Notes under the pieces: model-generated
Seen by the model: only the letters and a program-made list of their open reading frames with translations
Database searches by the model: none
What the model was told of the DNA's origin: nothing
Translations under genes and position numbers: made by a program
Shown: positions 1 through 9,412 of the stretch, piece after piece
How the letters are laid out: the number at the start of each line of letters is the position of its first letter
How positions within the stretch are numbered: position 1 is the stretch's first letter
Source of the DNA: Pigmentiphaga humi
GTDB lineage: Bacteria > Pseudomonadota > Gammaproteobacteria > Burkholderiales > Burkholderiaceae_B
NCBI RefSeq assembly: GCF_900606115.1
Contig: NZ_UWPJ01000012.1
Coordinates: 89,025 to 153,024, forward strand
Reading direction: 5' to 3'
Length of the DNA stretch: 64,000 bases

Positions 1-985
<985 letters not shown>

Positions 986-1030
986 TCTGGGATCCTTGGG
1001 TTGATGGGCGAATTATGGCACTGGCCTATA

Positions 1031-1046
1031 CTGTATAAAAAAACAG
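1031..1046. promoter_or_regulatory. LexA (SOS) box upstream of recA
   Basis: CTGT, eight A/T bases, ACAG: an exact match to the CTGT-N8-ACAG LexA operator, extended to TA...TA on each side. It sits 46-61 bp upstream of the recA start in the otherwise gene-free stretch 986-1221, where repression of recA is expected. I see nothing else of note in that stretch. Confidence 0.9.
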
Positions 1047-1221
1047 TATGGGACTGCAAGCTCCCACCTCGAAAAACAACGCCTCCGGCGCAGCGGCGAA
1101 AAGCCATGAAGGCGGCTCATGAGCTACATGAAGCGCGCTGCCTTCCTCTCTCCCTGAGGCATTACTAGACTTGTCGCGACACCTGCCGGACGGCGGGCGC
1201 TCCCGGACAAGGACTTCCTCA

Positions 1222-2280
1222 ATGTGGCAACCCGACATCGACGCGGCCGAACTGACTTCAGCATTCCGCCGCCAGCTTCAACTGTGCAATCTTCAGCCGG
1301 GCGAAACGGTGGCGTTTCTCACCGATCAGGGCTCGGATCGCACCGCCGTGGACGCCGGCTTCGCGGCGGCGGCGGAGCTGGACAACCAGGCCTACGAGAT
1401 CCACGTGCGCCAAGGCACGGACGACCGCTACATGCAGTCCAACCCGTTCCTGGCCCCCGGGCTGATCGACGCCATCTGCAAAGCGGACCTGGTGATCTGC
1501 TTTTTCGTCGGCTTCTTTTCCGCCTGGCAGAAGCCCGCCCGGGCGGCTGGCGCGCGCGTGCTCAATATTCTGGATAAGCCCTACCAGTTGATCCGCCTGC
1601 AGGCCACGCCCGAATTGCGGCAGGCGGTGGTCGCGGCCAGCCGCCGGCTGGAAACGGCCAGGACGATACGCGTGCTCAGCGAGGCCGGTACCGACCTCGT
1701 CTGGGACATCGACAAATCCACTCCGCTGTCGGTGCACTATGGCGCGGCCGACCTGCCCGGCACGATGGATCAATGGGGCCAGGGCATGGTGGCTACCTTC
1801 CCGGTGGAGGGTTCGGCCCACGGCCGGGTCGTCGTTCAACCCGGGGACGTCTGGATTCTGCCCTATGCGCGCATGGTGCAGTCCACCATCGACCTGGACG
1901 TACGCGAAGGATTCATCCGCAATATCCGGGGCGGACTGGACGCCGACGTCTTCCGGTATTGGCTGGACAGTTGCAAGACCAGCGAGACGGACCTGGACCC
2001 CTACGCGCTATCCCACTTGGGGTGGGGGCTCAACCCACGAGCGCGCTGGGACGACATCATCCGCTATGAGAACCAGCCAGATTATCTGATCGCATCGATG
2101 CGCAGCTATCCGGGAAGCTTTCTGTTCTCGACCGGCCCCGGCCCCCGCCGCAAAACGCGCGGCCACATCGACATGCCCATGAACCACTGCACGATCCAGC
2201 TCGACGGCGAAACCGTGGTCGAGCGCGGCCGCATCGTCGCTCCGGACCTGATCGCGGATCCGGCACGCACCGGCCACTGA
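1222..2280 (+). CDS. NicX-like (2,5-dihydroxypyridine 5,6-dioxygenase family) enzyme
   Basis: A 352-residue protein that I recognise as a homologue of NicX/HppX, the mononuclear Fe(II) dioxygenase that opens 2,5-dihydroxypyridine to N-formylmaleamate. Database annotation often calls this family leucyl aminopeptidase-like. The iron-site motifs match NicX: SHLGWG with His265, FLFSTGPG with Ser303, and GHIDMP with His315 and Asp317, corresponding to the His/Ser/His/Asp set known for NicX. The ATG at 1222 is preferred because AAGGA precedes it by about 9 bp; an in-frame start at 1171 has no such support. It heads an operon with a formamidase-like hydrolase, a Bug binding protein and a LysR regulator. 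The rest of the nicotinate pathway is absent, so the substrate may be another hydroxylated N-heterocycle. Family is confident, substrate inferred. Confidence 0.72.
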   Translation: MWQPDIDAAELTSAFRRQLQLCNLQPGETVAFLTDQGSDRTAVDAGFAAAAELDNQAYEIHVRQGTDDRYMQSNPFLAPGLIDAICKADLVICFFVGFFSAWQKPARAAGARVLNILDKPYQLIRLQATPELRQAVVAASRRLETARTIRVLSEAGTDLVWDIDKSTPLSVHYGAADLPGTMDQWGQGMVATFPVEGSAHGRVVVQPGDVWILPYARMVQSTIDLDVREGFIRNIRGGLDADVFRYWLDSCKTSETDLDPYALSHLGWGLNPRARWDDIIRYENQPDYLIASMRSYPGSFLFSTGPGPRRKTRGHIDMPMNHCTIQLDGETVVERGRIVAPDLIADPARTGH

Positions 2281-2373
2281 AAGGCACACTCCACACTCCA
2301 TCCTCTGTGCGAGGCCGCTGCCTTTGGAGATTTCCACCCCGGGGGCGGCCTCGCCATGAAAAGGAACACGCTC

Positions 2374-3240
2374 ATGAAATTCCTGGACTACCCCGAACGC
2401 CCCCCCCTGCGACCGCAGGCGGCCGCCTACCACGAACGGGTACTCGCGCTCGCATCCGGGACGCAAGGAGAAGAAGCCGCCTATGGCGACGATCCGCTGC
2501 AACGCCTGCTCGTCTTCGCCGCGCGGGAACCGGCGGGAGAAACGCTGCTGGTATTCCACGGCGGCAACTGGACGCATGGATACAAGGAGTGGATGGCATT
2601 GATGGCGCCGCCGTTGAACCGGCGCGGCATCGCGCTGGTTTCCGCCGGCTACCGGTTGGGCCCGGTCAACCCTCATCCGGTCGGCTTGAGCGACTGCGGC
2701 CTCGCTCTGCAGTGGGTCGGCCGCAACCTGTCACGTCTGGGCGGCCGGCCCGATGCGATCTTCCTCGGCGGACACTCGGCCGGCGCGCATCTCGCCGCGC
2801 TGCTGGCGGTGGCGCCTGAAAGCGCCGGTGCCGGCGCCCTGCCGGCAATCGCCGGTTGCCTGCCGGTGTCCGGCATCTATCTGTTCGGACAGGACACTCA
2901 GGCCGCCGTGCCGCCCGCGCTCTTCCCGGATGGGGGCACCGAGGAACGACATGCCGCAGCCAGCCCGCTGCGGGCCGCGCTGGCCGGCGCCCCCCCCTTC
3001 CACATTTCCTGGGGCTCCGACGATCTGCCCCATATCCGCGCCCAGTCCGCGCATATGTTCCAGGCCCTGCGCACGGCAGGCGTGGAAGCAGAAACCCTGG
3101 TAATGGAAAACTGCGACCACTTCGCCGCCAGCTACGCCACGGCCGAGCCGGAGGGCGGGTGGGTCGGATCGGCGGAACGCTTCATGCGCAGGCATCGCGC
3201 CCGGCAACATGCCGGCAAGAGCGATGAGCCGCATTCATAG
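2374..3240 (+). CDS. Alpha/beta hydrolase, kynurenine-formamidase-like
   Basis: A 288-residue cytoplasmic hydrolase of the esterase/lipase-kynurenine formamidase branch. An oxyanion motif HGGNW lies at 62-66, the nucleophile elbow GGHSAG has Ser135, and the SWGSDD and NCDHF motifs supply the acid and histidine of the triad. The ATG at 2374 is chosen because AAAAGGAA lies about 8 bp upstream; an ATG at 2356 in frame would add six residues. It follows the NicX-like gene by 93 bp. In nicotinate breakdown the NicX product is deformylated by NicD, a different type of alpha/beta hydrolase, so this enzyme could perform the analogous N-formyl hydrolysis. That role is inferred from neighbourhood. An ordinary carboxylesterase is the alternative. 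Confidence 0.7.
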   Translation: MKFLDYPERPPLRPQAAAYHERVLALASGTQGEEAAYGDDPLQRLLVFAAREPAGETLLVFHGGNWTHGYKEWMALMAPPLNRRGIALVSAGYRLGPVNPHPVGLSDCGLALQWVGRNLSRLGGRPDAIFLGGHSAGAHLAALLAVAPESAGAGALPAIAGCLPVSGIYLFGQDTQAAVPPALFPDGGTEERHAAASPLRAALAGAPPFHISWGSDDLPHIRAQSAHMFQALRTAGVEAETLVMENCDHFAASYATAEPEGGWVGSAERFMRRHRARQHAGKSDEPHS

Positions 3241-3384
3241 CCGGTATGAGCGCCGCGCGGTAGCTGGCGCGCCCATCCCTGCTTAGACTGCATTATGACA
3301 AACGCCGCCGGCATCGCCGAACACGACCGCCCTCCGGCGTGCCGATGCGCCGACACTCGCGGCGCACGATAAAAAGGAGACTCC

Positions 3385-4368
3385 GTGCCTGACCTCCCCC
3401 TTCCCTTCGCGCTGCGCGCCTGCGCGGCCGTGCTGCTGGCGGCCGCGTCGCTCGCAGTCCAGGCCAGCTATCCCGACCGCCCCTTGCGTCTCATCGTTCC
3501 TTCCGCCGCCGGCGGCAGCACCGACCTGCTGGCGCGCCAGATATCCATCCCATTGTCGCGCCAGCTCGGCCAGCCTGTCGTGGTGGAGAACAAGCCCGGC
3601 GCCGGCACCGCCATCGGTGCCCAGTCGCTCGCCGCCGCCAGGCCGGATGGCTACACCCTCATGCTGACGACCAACTCCACCTTCACGCTGAATCCCGCGC
3701 TGAGCAGGCATGCTCCGACCTACGACCCGGTCAAGGACTTCGAACCCGTCGCGACGATCGCCGACCTTCCTCTGGTGCTGGCGATACGCGCCTCCTACGG
3801 CATCAGTACGGTGCAGGAACTGATCGCAGCGGCCAAGGCCGCGCCCGACACCTATCGCTTCAGCAGTTTCGGGCAGGGAACAGGGTCGCATTTCGCGGGG
3901 GCGAATTTCGAGGCGGAGACCGGTGTGAAACTCGGCCACGTGCCCTACCAGGGCGGACCACCGTCGGTCCACGCCATGCTGGGCGGCCAGACGGCGATGA
4001 CCGTGAACTCCGTCATGATCCTGCTTCCGCACATCAAGGCCGGCACGGTGAGGGCTCTGGCGGTCACGACGCCGCAGCGCTCCGGATTGCTGCCCGACGT
4101 GCCGACGCTGGCCGAAGCGGGCTACCCGCAAGCGGGACTGGAAGGCTGGAGCGCGATCGTCGCGCCGCGCGGCACGCCTGCCGAAGCGATCTCGCAGCTG
4201 CAGGCTGCGCTCTCGACGATCATGGCCGAGGCGGCGTTCCGCAAGCAGCTCGTGGAGTCGGGCTTCGATCCGGCCTATCGAATCATCGGCAACTGGGCGG
4301 AATTCGTTACGGCGGAGACGAACCGATTTCGCCAGATCGTCGAACGCACAGGCCTCGCCCGGGACTGA
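3385..4368 (+). CDS. Bug-family periplasmic solute-binding protein
   Basis: A 327-residue tripartite-tricarboxylate-transporter (TctC/Bug) binding protein. It has an N-terminal signal peptide ending near QASYPDRP, then the family hallmarks: a PSAAGGSTDLLARQ ligand loop, VVENKPGAG around 70-78, a GTGSHFAG loop and a VPYQGGPP loop. Translation starts at a GTG 10 bp after a strong AAAAAGGAGA ribosome-binding site. It captures a carboxylated solute in the periplasm. No membrane partners (TctA/TctB) are encoded nearby, which is usual for the expanded Bug families of Bordetella. Its place after the ring-cleavage dioxygenase and hydrolase suggests it binds the substrate of that pathway. Confidence 0.9.
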   Translation: MPDLPLPFALRACAAVLLAAASLAVQASYPDRPLRLIVPSAAGGSTDLLARQISIPLSRQLGQPVVVENKPGAGTAIGAQSLAAARPDGYTLMLTTNSTFTLNPALSRHAPTYDPVKDFEPVATIADLPLVLAIRASYGISTVQELIAAAKAAPDTYRFSSFGQGTGSHFAGANFEAETGVKLGHVPYQGGPPSVHAMLGGQTAMTVNSVMILLPHIKAGTVRALAVTTPQRSGLLPDVPTLAEAGYPQAGLEGWSAIVAPRGTPAEAISQLQAALSTIMAEAAFRKQLVESGFDPAYRIIGNWAEFVTAETNRFRQIVERTGLARD

Positions 4369-4457
4369 ACGGCCGCGGCAACGAAACGTTGCGCGCGCGC
4401 CGGGAGCTTCATAGACTCCCCTCGTGCACACGAACGCCACCGCGCCGCGGCTCCCCT

Positions 4458-5375
4458 GTGAAACCTGCTTTCGATCTGAACCTCCTGCCGGTCCTCGACG
4501 CGCTCATCAGCCAGGGAAGTGTATCCGGCGCTGCCGAGCTGCTCGGCATTACCCAGTCGGCGGCCAGCCACGCACTGCGCCGGCTGCGCGAGCACTTCAA
4601 CGACCCGCTGTTCGTCCGCTCGGGCAGTCGCATGCTGCCCACACCCCGGCTCCAGGCGCTGGAGTCCTTCGTGCGCTCGACCATGGAGGGTCTGCACAGT
4701 CATCTCGACCCCAGGTTCGAGTTCGACCCGGCCACGGCGTCGCGCACGTTCACGCTGAGCTCCACCGACATGGGCGAAGCCGACTTCCTGGCATCCATCG
4801 TCGGCGAACTGCGCCGCCAAGCGCCTCGCTGCCGGCTGCGCATGGTGCCGGTCAAGCCGCGCGACGTTGCCGGCGCCCTAGAAAGCGGCGATGTCGATCT
4901 GGCGATCGGCGCGCAGCGCCTGACCAGCGAAGGGCTCTACCAACAACGGCTGGTGCGCAACCGTCTGGTATGCATCGCATCGGCAGACAGCTATCCGGAT
5001 CTGTCCGCACTCACTCCGGAAGCATTCGCCGACCTGCCCCATATTGCGATCAACCCGTACGGCTACGATGAAGACTTGTACGAGTGGGCGTTCCAGGAAC
5101 GCGGCCTGCACCGCCGCTTCGTCGTGACAACACGCAGCTTCCTGGCCGTGCCCCTGCTCGTGACGCGTTCAGACCTGGTCGCTACCGTCCCCGAAACGCT
5201 GCCGCGCCATTTCGGCGGGTTGGCCCGGCTGCATTGCCTTCCACCCTGCATAGAGCTGCCGCCCATCCTGATGCGGCAGGCCTGGCATCCGCGCTACCAC
5301 TCGGATCCTGCCAATGTCTGGTTGCGCGCGATGATTTTCAAACTGTTCTCCGACGGCGCACAGGCGGCGCCTTGA
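4458..5375 (+). CDS. LysR-family transcriptional regulator
   Basis: A 305-residue LysR-type regulator with an N-terminal winged helix (FDLNLLPVLDALI, then GITQSAASHALRRLRE, residues about 4-60) and a C-terminal effector domain of the NodD/PnbR-like type. The GTG at 4458 gives the standard N-terminus VKPAFDLNLL; an upstream TTG at 4389 adds 23 residues with no homology to the fold. It follows the Bug gene by about 90 bp on the same strand, so it probably controls this catabolic operon in response to its aromatic or heterocyclic substrate. LysR genes are more often divergent from their targets, so a same-strand arrangement is slightly unusual. Confidence 0.88.
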   Translation: MKPAFDLNLLPVLDALISQGSVSGAAELLGITQSAASHALRRLREHFNDPLFVRSGSRMLPTPRLQALESFVRSTMEGLHSHLDPRFEFDPATASRTFTLSSTDMGEADFLASIVGELRRQAPRCRLRMVPVKPRDVAGALESGDVDLAIGAQRLTSEGLYQQRLVRNRLVCIASADSYPDLSALTPEAFADLPHIAINPYGYDEDLYEWAFQERGLHRRFVVTTRSFLAVPLLVTRSDLVATVPETLPRHFGGLARLHCLPPCIELPPILMRQAWHPRYHSDPANVWLRAMIFKLFSDGAQAAP

Positions 5376-5412
5376 CCGCCTGACAGAATGTTTCTCCCGA
5401 AGCCGCCGCCCG

Positions 5413-6438
5413 CTAGGCGCGCGGCTGCGCCCCCCGGCGATAAACCATCAACGCCCGCCGATACCGATTGACCATTTCCCCCCGCTGGTTCCGTGCCTCG
5501 GTCAGCACCGACACCACCCCCTGGTCGGGCCGCGAGCCGGAGGCGCGCGCGCCTTCGACCGTGGACCGCGCCTCCAGCGTGTCGCCCGGCATGAGATCGG
5601 CGCCGAATTCGACGTCGGTCCATCCCAGGTTGACGGTGACGCGGCCGAAGGTGCGCGTGGACAGGGCGACGGCGATCGCGATGCCGACGGTTTGCGGCAC
5701 GACCGGCCCTTCCAATCCCAGCGAGCGGGCGAAGTCGTGGTCGTGGTTGAGCGGCTGCCACTCCATCGCGCGCAGCGCATGCAGCGTCGCTTCTTCGGCC
5801 ATCACAGTCTTGCGCGGGCCGTGCACGAAGGTTTCGCCTGCGCGCAAGTCCTCGAAATAGAGCCCGGTCTGTTCCAGCCAGGCCCCATCCTCCTGCTGCG
5901 CATGCGAGGCGAAGCGCGGCTCCAGGGCGGGCTCTCCCGCCATCCGGTCGGGGCCGGCCGCGCCGTGCCAGAGTTCGAGTTCGTAGCGCAGTTCGGCCAC
6001 TTGTTCGCGGCGCTGGTTGAAGCCGCGCGTGCACAGCGCGGCCTTGCCCAGGCTGGCGTCGAGCCGTTCGACGGCCAGTACGTCGGTTTCGACGTAGAGG
6101 GTGTCGCCGCCGAACATCGGCCGCGTGAGCGCGATGCTGGACATGGCCACGATGCGCCGGCGCCGGCCGAAGGTCTTGGCGGTCATGCCGATCAGGCGCT
6201 GCAGGGTCAGGGTGCTGACCATGATGGGCTGTTTCCACTCGGTCTGCGCGGCGTAGCATTGGTCGTAGTGGACCATGGCCGCGTTGAGCGTATCCAGGCA
6301 TTCGGCCACGTTGTCCTGCTGCGAGAACGTGATGCCGGGCCGGTGCACGAAACGCTGGCCGGGCGCGAGCTGTTCGAATCCCAGGCCGAAGCGTTCGGCG
6401 TAGACACTGTCGTCCTGCCGGTAGTACGAGGTATGCAT
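5413..6438 (-). CDS. MaoC-like double hot-dog enoyl-CoA hydratase
   Basis: A 341-residue protein made of two hot-dog halves (about 1-155 and 190-335). The second half carries a MaoC-type catalytic segment, QPLNHDHDFARSLG, at about 229-241. The length and two-domain form match mesaconyl-CoA hydratases and the itaconyl-CoA hydratase (Ich) type rather than single-domain R-hydratases. It ends an operon (CoA-transferase, GntR, CitE-like lyase, this gene) with an 18-bp gap from the lyase gene. Hydration of mesaconyl- or itaconyl-CoA to citramalyl-CoA would feed directly into the lyase. Family is confident; the substrate is inferred from the gene set. Confidence 0.75.
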   Translation of the reverse strand: MHTSYYRQDDSVYAERFGLGFEQLAPGQRFVHRPGITFSQQDNVAECLDTLNAAMVHYDQCYAAQTEWKQPIMVSTLTLQRLIGMTAKTFGRRRRIVAMSSIALTRPMFGGDTLYVETDVLAVERLDASLGKAALCTRGFNQRREQVAELRYELELWHGAAGPDRMAGEPALEPRFASHAQQEDGAWLEQTGLYFEDLRAGETFVHGPRKTVMAEEATLHALRAMEWQPLNHDHDFARSLGLEGPVVPQTVGIAIAVALSTRTFGRVTVNLGWTDVEFGADLMPGDTLEARSTVEGARASGSRPDQGVVSVLTEARNQRGEMVNRYRRALMVYRRGAQPRA

Positions 6439-6456
6439 GCGGATCTCCGGTTGCGC

Positions 6457-7308
6457 TCAGGACGGCACGGCTTGCCGCAGGATGCGGCAGGCGCCGAGGT
6501 AGACAGGCTCGTCGACCATGGCGCCCCCCACCGAGCAGGCCCGCCCGCCCGCCGCCACGTAGGCCGCCACGACCTCGCGCGCCCAGGCCAGCCGCTGCGC
6601 GCTCGGGGCGAACGCCTGGACGATGATGGGCCACTGGCGCGGATGGATCGCTAGCTTGCCGTGAAAGCCCATCGCGCGGGCGCGCTCGCAGTCGACGCGC
6701 AGGCCGGCGTCGTCGTCGATCTGCACGTGCGGGACGTCCAGCAGGGGCACGCCGCTGGTCTCGAACAGCAGGCGGCCGCGTACATAGGCCAGGGCTTCCC
6801 AGCCGATATCGGCGCCCGCGTCCACCGCGTAATCGACCGCGCCGAACGCCAGACCCGCCAGACATGCGCCGGCCTGCGCGATGTCCGCGGCCTGGCGCAC
6901 GCCGCGCACGGATTCGATCAATGCCATGACGCGCACCGCCTCGCGGGCTGCCCGGGCATGCGCATGCGCCAGCCGGACTTCGGCAGCGCTCTCGGCCTTG
7001 GGCAGCACCACCAGATCGAGGGCGGGCAAGGGGCCGGCATGGGCCAGCGCGTAAAGGTCTTCGAGGCCGGCGGCGGTCTGCGGCGGGGAGATCCGCAGGG
7101 CCACCACGGGCTGGCCGGGCGCGGCCGGGTCCAGCGCGGCGAGCCAGGACAGCGTGTCGCGGCGGGCGCTGTCCTTGTCCTGTACGGGTACGGCGTCTTC
7201 CAGGTCGATGATGACGCCCGGCGCGCCGCCGCGCAGCGCCTTGTCGTAGCGGTCCGGCCGGTTGCCGGGGCAGAACAGGAAGGTGGGGGGTAGCAAGGGC
7301 TGGATCAC
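6457..7308 (-). CDS. CitE-like HpcH/HpaI-family CoA-ester lyase
   Basis: A 283-residue TIM-barrel lyase of the CitE/citramalyl-CoA lyase group. Visible motifs are PGNRPDR (14-20), IIDLEDAV (33-40, Mg and CoA site), VLPKAES with Lys104, ALIES with Glu132 (metal ligand), GAVDY with Asp159, and the C-terminal GGAMVDEPV segment that supplies the catalytic Asp to the next subunit. It most likely cleaves a beta-hydroxyacyl-CoA such as (S)-citramalyl-CoA to acetyl-CoA and pyruvate. It sits between the GntR regulator and the MaoC-like hydratase in one transcription unit. Beta-methylmalyl-CoA or malyl-CoA are alternative substrates. Confidence 0.85.
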   Translation of the reverse strand: MIQPLLPPTFLFCPGNRPDRYDKALRGGAPGVIIDLEDAVPVQDKDSARRDTLSWLAALDPAAPGQPVVALRISPPQTAAGLEDLYALAHAGPLPALDLVVLPKAESAAEVRLAHAHARAAREAVRVMALIESVRGVRQAADIAQAGACLAGLAFGAVDYAVDAGADIGWEALAYVRGRLLFETSGVPLLDVPHVQIDDDAGLRVDCERARAMGFHGKLAIHPRQWPIIVQAFAPSAQRLAWAREVVAAYVAAGGRACSVGGAMVDEPVYLGACRILRQAVPS

Positions 7309-7348
7309 GCAGGCTCTCCGATACGGGATCGCGGCCGGCGCGACCGGT

Positions 7349-8086
7349 TCAGACGGTCGGCTCGCGCCGCATGACGGTGGTGAACAAATGGCGGCCTTCG
7401 GGGAACAGCGTCACCGAAGCGACGATCAGGTCTTTCTTGTTTCCGTAATACCAGGTGCGGGTACGCAGCGTCGGCGTGCTGGGCGCGGTCTCCAGCAGGG
7501 CGGCCTGCGCCCGGGTCAGCCGCACGGCATCGATTTCCTGGCGGATTTCGCACACCCGGTCGCCGCGCCGCTCGGCCAGCAACTCGGCGACCGAGGCGCG
7601 GTAGCCGTCCATCGCGTCGAGCGCTTCGGCATAGAGCGGGGGCACGTGGTGTTCGCTGTAGACCACCGGCGGCGCGCCTTCGGCCCGCCTCAGGCCGGTA
7701 ACGCGGATGAAACGCTGCGCCGGCGGCAGCCGCAGCGCCCGCGCCGAGGGCTCGTTGCCGTCCACTTCCTTGATGGCCAGCGTGTGGAAGGTAAAGCCGC
7801 GCGTGAAGCGCAGGATGTCGTCCACCGTGTTGCCGACGTGGACGAAATCGCCGGTGGGCTGGGTCGACTCCACCCGCGTGCCTATGCCGGGCCGGCGGCT
7901 CACCAGCCCCTGCATTTCCAGCTCGCGCAGCGCGCCGCGCACGGTAATGCGGCTGACGTTGAATTGCTTGCCCAGCTCGTGTTCGGTCGGCAGCAGTCCG
8001 CCCGCGGGATAAATGCCGTCGCGGATCCGCCGGATCAGGGTCTGGGCCAGCAGCTTGTACTGCGAGCCGGCACTGCGCTGGAACAT
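7349..8086 (-). CDS. GntR-family regulator, HutC subfamily
   Basis: A 245-residue repressor-type protein: a winged helix at about 10-75 (LLPTEHELGKQFNVSRITVRGALRELE region) followed by a UTRA ligand-binding domain at about 95-238. It lies inside the operon between the CoA-transferase gene (11 bp upstream) and the CitE-like lyase (40 bp downstream), an arrangement typical of autoregulated catabolic operons. A 12-bp perfect palindrome in the divergent promoter region at 9339-9350 is a good candidate operator. The effector is likely a pathway metabolite such as the dicarboxylate or its CoA ester, which is inference. Confidence 0.88.
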   Translation of the reverse strand: MFQRSAGSQYKLLAQTLIRRIRDGIYPAGGLLPTEHELGKQFNVSRITVRGALRELEMQGLVSRRPGIGTRVESTQPTGDFVHVGNTVDDILRFTRGFTFHTLAIKEVDGNEPSARALRLPPAQRFIRVTGLRRAEGAPPVVYSEHHVPPLYAEALDAMDGYRASVAELLAERRGDRVCEIRQEIDAVRLTRAQAALLETAPSTPTLRTRTWYYGNKKDLIVASVTLFPEGRHLFTTVMRREPTV

Positions 8087-8097
8087 GGGGCAACACG

Positions 8098-9297
8098 TCA
8101 GAGAACGCCAAGGGCTTTAAGTCTACCCTGCTCTTCCTCGCCCACCCCCAGGGAGGCGAGCAGCGCGGCGGTGTCCGCGCCCATGGCGGGCGCTGGGCTG
8201 GGCGGCACCGGCCCGCGCGACGTCCGCAGCGGGCTGGCCAGCACGTCGAGGCGCTCGCCGCCGTCCAGCTCGAAGCGGCGGATGCGCTCGCCGGCGCGCG
8301 CCACGGGCGCATCCAGCGCCTCGCCGACGGACCAGACCGGCGCGGCCGGCACCGCCCCGCCGAAGATTTCCATCCACTGCGCCGTGGTGCGCGCCGAGAG
8401 CGCCTGGTCGAGCAATTCGGTCAGCGCCTCGCGGTGCCGCTTGCGCTGCGCGAAATCCAGGAAGCGGGGATCGGCGACCCACTCCGGCCGGCCGATCCGT
8501 TCGCACAGGGCGCGCCAGAACTTTTCCTTGTTGCACATCAGGTAGATCCAGCCGTCGGCGGTGCGGTAGAGCTGGCAGGGCGTCAGCGACGGGTGGCCCG
8601 AGCGCGGCTGCCGCTCGGTCCCGCGAGCCCCGTTCAGATACCACGCGCCGACGTAATTGAGGTTGTACAAGGCCACGTCGTACAGGCTGGTGTCGACGTC
8701 GCAGCCCTTGCCGCTGCGCGCGGCGTCCAGCAGGCCGCTGACCAGCCCGACCGACATCACCACCCCGGTCATGTAGTCCACCAGCGAGAGTCCCATGCGC
8801 GTCGGCGGCGTGTCCGGTTCGCCGGTCAGGGAGAAATAGCCCGCCTCGGCCTGCATGAGGTAGTCGTAGCCCGGCCAGGCGGCCCGTTCGCCGGTGCGTC
8901 CATAGGCCGAGATGTGGGCGCAGACCAGCGCCGGATTGACGTCTTTGAGCTGCTCGTAGGTCAGCCCCAGCTTGGCCGGCACGTCGCCCCGCAGGTTGTC
9001 GACCACGCCATGCGCGGTGGCCGCCAGCCGCCGGAACAGCGCGCGTCCCTCGGGATGGGCCAGGTTCAGCGCCATGCTCTTCTTGCCGCAGTTCAGGCTC
9101 TGGAAGAACAGGCTTTGCGCGCTTTCCGGCAACGCTTCGAGGAAATGCGGGCCGACCAGCCGGGACACGTCGCCGCCCTGGTCAGCCTGCTCGATCTTGA
9201 TGATCTCGGCCCCCAGCGACGCCAGCAGCTGCGTGCCGAAAGGCGCGGCGCCATACTGCTCGACAGCCAGGATGCGAAACCCGTGGAGTAATGACAT
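8098..9297 (-). CDS. Family III (CaiB/BaiF) CoA-transferase
   Basis: A 399-residue class III acyl-CoA transferase. It has the N-terminal Rossmann portion (EIIKIEQADQGGD), the NLRGDVPAKLG segment, and the SLVDYMTG motif with Asp174 at the position of the catalytic aspartate in formyl-CoA transferase. It activates a carboxylic acid by moving CoA from a donor such as succinyl- or acetyl-CoA. As first gene of the operon with a lyase and a hydratase it would activate the incoming acid (mesaconate, itaconate or citramalate are the simplest candidates). The known Pseudomonas and Yersinia itaconate pathways use a different type of CoA-transferase, so this would be a variant route. Confidence 0.88.
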   Translation of the reverse strand: MSLLHGFRILAVEQYGAAPFGTQLLASLGAEIIKIEQADQGGDVSRLVGPHFLEALPESAQSLFFQSLNCGKKSMALNLAHPEGRALFRRLAATAHGVVDNLRGDVPAKLGLTYEQLKDVNPALVCAHISAYGRTGERAAWPGYDYLMQAEAGYFSLTGEPDTPPTRMGLSLVDYMTGVVMSVGLVSGLLDAARSGKGCDVDTSLYDVALYNLNYVGAWYLNGARGTERQPRSGHPSLTPCQLYRTADGWIYLMCNKEKFWRALCERIGRPEWVADPRFLDFAQRKRHREALTELLDQALSARTTAQWMEIFGGAVPAAPVWSVGEALDAPVARAGERIRRFELDGGERLDVLASPLRTSRGPVPPSPAPAMGADTAALLASLGVGEEEQGRLKALGVL

Positions 9298-9338
9298 GAC
9301 AGCTCGCTCATCGAAATTTGGGCAGGAACATCTTGTGT

Positions 9339-9350
9339 TTGTTATAACAA
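9339..9350. promoter_or_regulatory. Candidate GntR operator, 12-bp perfect palindrome
   Basis: TTGTTATAACAA is self-complementary and lies in the 115-bp gap between the divergent CoA-transferase operon and the Bug gene. A TATAAC -10-like hexamer overlaps it. The outward GTT...AAC arms resemble GntR-family operators, although the centre differs from the usual GT-N-TA-N-AC of HutC boxes. It is placed to control both directions by the GntR protein of the operon. Assignment is inferred from position and symmetry. Confidence 0.5.
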
Positions 9351-9412
9351 TATATCAAAATCCCCATCCAGAAAAGCCGGCTGCCGGCGCCATTCCTAAA
9401 GAGGAGACTTCC

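Noticed and set aside
5413..9297. A citrate-lyase operon because of the CitE-like gene.
   Set aside because: citD, citF, citC and citG are absent, and a MaoC-type hydratase and family III CoA-transferase are present, so a citramalyl-CoA-type route fits better.
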